Assembly (NCBI GenBank): GCA_001599595.1 | Contig: BCHH01000002.1 | Location: 3,204,427 to 3,268,426, forward strand | Direction: 5' to 3' | DNA: 64,000 nucleotides | Origin: Beverwykella pulmonaria | Lineage: Eukaryota > Ascomycota > Dothideomycetes > Pleosporales > Melanommataceae | Shown here: positions 62,729 through 64,000 of the stretch, in pieces | How the letters are laid out: each line of letters starts with the position of its first letter | Numbering within the stretch: position 1 is the stretch's first letter | The notes under the pieces: generated by a model | Database searches by the model: none | What the model saw: the letters and a program-made list of their open reading frames with translations, nothing else | Told to the model about the DNA's origin: nothing | Program-made: the position numbers and the translations under genes

Positions 62729-64000
62729 ATGACGGCGACTTATACCTGTAATCTGCTAGCCACACTGTCCAAGCCTCCATGGACGAAGCCACTGAATTGG
62801 AGCCTCCAGATGACACTTGACGGAGAAGGACGCATTCCCTTCTATGCATACGTCCAATTCGATGCTGTTCAACCCTGCCCTTCACAACCCTCCTTGTTCG
62901 AAAACTTCAACCGGCTTCCCGCAGAGCTTCAACTCCGCATTCTGAACTTCTGTTCTGCTCCAACTCTCTATCAGCTAATGCGTACCTCGAAGCTTCGCAC
63001 CGAAGCTGCAAAACTTTTCTGGGCGGATCCAAATACTTACTATCTCATCGAGGCGGACTGGCTCTGTGGAGGTGGGCATTCTGGCTATACATGCTACGAT
63101 CTATCCTTCATGGCTTACGCGCAGAACATTGAGATCGAGTACGACTTATCCTCTGATTTGGAGATCGCCCCAAATATAGATGATGCATTGGAATTTGATT
63201 ACGAAAAGGTCCGAGAGTTTTGGATGACTTTCCAAACGCGATTTCCTCACGCAAAAAGGGTGGTGGTCAACCAGATTTGGGAGCCGCTTAGGCAAGATCA
63301 CAACGCTGAGCCTGTTTTCTGGAGTTTAAAGGTTCTTCTTGAAGCATGCCCAGTTGAGATTGACGTCTTGGCTTTTGTACTCGTGAAGAGAAGCTGCGAG
63401 CAGACTGCGGTTCGTGTTGCGAACAATTGGCGCAGAGCACTTTATCAACTCGCAGACGACGGCGGATGGAAAGAAGTCACAACATCTGGTTCCAAGCGCA
63501 AGACGGTCCTCATGCCCCCTAAAACATTCCTTGGCCCGGTTGGTGAATTCGAGGGATATAAGTATGAATGTAGGAAAATGGACCTGCAGCAAATAAGTCT
63601 TAGGGCTCTTGTAATTAAAGCACTAGATCGACATTACTTCGACAAGGACGACCCCGAGCCATTTCATTGCCCTCTTTCGAGATGCGACGTCTATTTTGAG
63701 AAGGCAGGGCAGTGGACCCAGCATGCGGCAGAGGCGCATAGTTCTGACTTAATTATGAAGCCACGGTTCAACATCTTACCCGACGCATTACAACGTATTT
63801 TTGAAGAACGCAAGAACAAACTCGAGCAAAAGGCCCAAGCGGTACGGAGAAATTTAAGGAAGATATATAATGATTGGAATGAGGAAGGGGGAAAGAAGAA
63901 AAGGGAGCTGAAGCGCGGGTGGATCTATCAGTTGGAGAACGATAAGGCATGGTACACAGGGACGAAGGGAACGGAGAGTGAGCTATGGAGACGGTTTACT
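62729..64000 (+). CDS. F-box-like protein with C2H2 zinc finger, 3' end outside window
   Basis: Open from the ATG at 62729 to the window end (424 codons). An F-box-like motif occurs at about residues 62-90: FENFNRLPAELQLRILNFCS, then TLYQLMRTSKLRTEAAKLFW. Further on, FHCPLSRCDVYFEKAGQWTQ, then HAAEAH, is a C2H2-type finger with five residues between the cysteines. The end is highly basic (KLEQKAQAVRRNLRKIYNDW). This layout (F-box near the N-terminus, then a divergent body and a zinc finger) is common in mould proteins of unknown function. F-box proteins normally choose targets for SCF ubiquitin ligases, but without known leucine-rich or WD repeats the target part is unclear. Confidence 0.7.
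   Translation, partial: MTATYTCNLLATLSKPPWTKPLNWSLQMTLDGEGRIPFYAYVQFDAVQPCPSQPSLFENFNRLPAELQLRILNFCSAPTLYQLMRTSKLRTEAAKLFWADPNTYYLIEADWLCGGGHSGYTCYDLSFMAYAQNIEIEYDLSSDLEIAPNIDDALEFDYEKVREFWMTFQTRFPHAKRVVVNQIWEPLRQDHNAEPVFWSLKVLLEACPVEIDVLAFVLVKRSCEQTAVRVANNWRRALYQLADDGGWKEVTTSGSKRKTVLMPPKTFLGPVGEFEGYKYECRKMDLQQISLRALVIKALDRHYFDKDDPEPFHCPLSRCDVYFEKAGQWTQHAAEAHSSDLIMKPRFNILPDALQRIFEERKNKLEQKAQAVRRNLRKIYNDWNEEGGKKKRELKRGWIYQLENDKAWYTGTKGTESELWRRFT

Noticed and set aside
1..64000. CRISPR arrays, operons, ribosome-binding sites, phage genes
   Set aside because: Spliced eukaryotic genes throughout; no regularly spaced short repeats with unique spacers were seen.

Overview
The window is nuclear DNA of a filamentous ascomycete (Pezizomycotina). 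Most genes carry short introns (about 46-110 bases) with GT donors, CTGAC/CTAAC-like branch sites and AG acceptors. Gene content is typical of moulds: a HET-NACHT-WD40 receptor, DUF6590, a GPI wall protein, CE1 and GH5 enzymes. Transposon relics carry stop codons explained by C-to-T or G-to-A changes, as repeat-induced point mutation (RIP) would leave. The class cannot be fixed from sequence alone; Dothideomycetes is a reasonable guess. Intron models were built by hand from splice signals and reading-frame continuity.

Positions 1-25,000 are an accessory region rich in relics. It begins with a dead TPR/ZZ-finger gene, LINE and pogo-type fragments, and a 1.79-kb element with 62-base inverted ends. 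Next come an orphan gene with a C-terminal membrane segment, a six-fold CACGTG cluster, a Tc1/mariner relic with its middle deleted, a frameshifted orphan gene and a 565-residue membrane protein. Three large minus-strand genes follow: a 1,353-residue NLR (HET, NACHT, ten almost identical WD40 repeats), a secreted PQQ-type beta-propeller protein, and a seven-exon protein kinase-DUF6590 fusion. A 24-base sequence occurs three times, unchanged, around this trio: beyond the NLR 3' end, between the propeller and kinase genes, and, inverted, beyond the kinase 5' end. A LINE ORF2 fragment closes the region.

Positions 25,700-38,500 turn to ordinary genes: a short-chain dehydrogenase, a GPI-anchored wall protein, exocyst Sec6 divergent from diphthamide factor DPH3, frataxin, AP-3 sigma, and a secreted GH5-like glycosidase with a cysteine-rich tail. 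A Tc1/mariner copy at 38,954-40,302 is complete in outline, with 36-base ends and TA flanks, but is riddled with stops.

Positions 40,300-64,000 are mostly core genome: a single-pass surface protein, a TMEM135-like membrane protein, a bHLH regulator, a CE1 acetylxylan esterase, kinetochore Cnl2 divergent from chromatin factor Eaf3, nicotinamide riboside kinase divergent from an ARMH3/DUF1741 protein, a Gag1-like clamp protein, a TauD dioxygenase with an unusual five-unit N-terminal repeat, a tentative gene, and an F-box/C2H2 gene cut by the window end.

The strongest candidate for an interesting system is the NLR island at 12,600-24,350: an intact incompatibility-type immune receptor with freshly homogenised repeats beside a kinase-DUF6590 protein, inside a repeat-bounded block surrounded by transposon debris.
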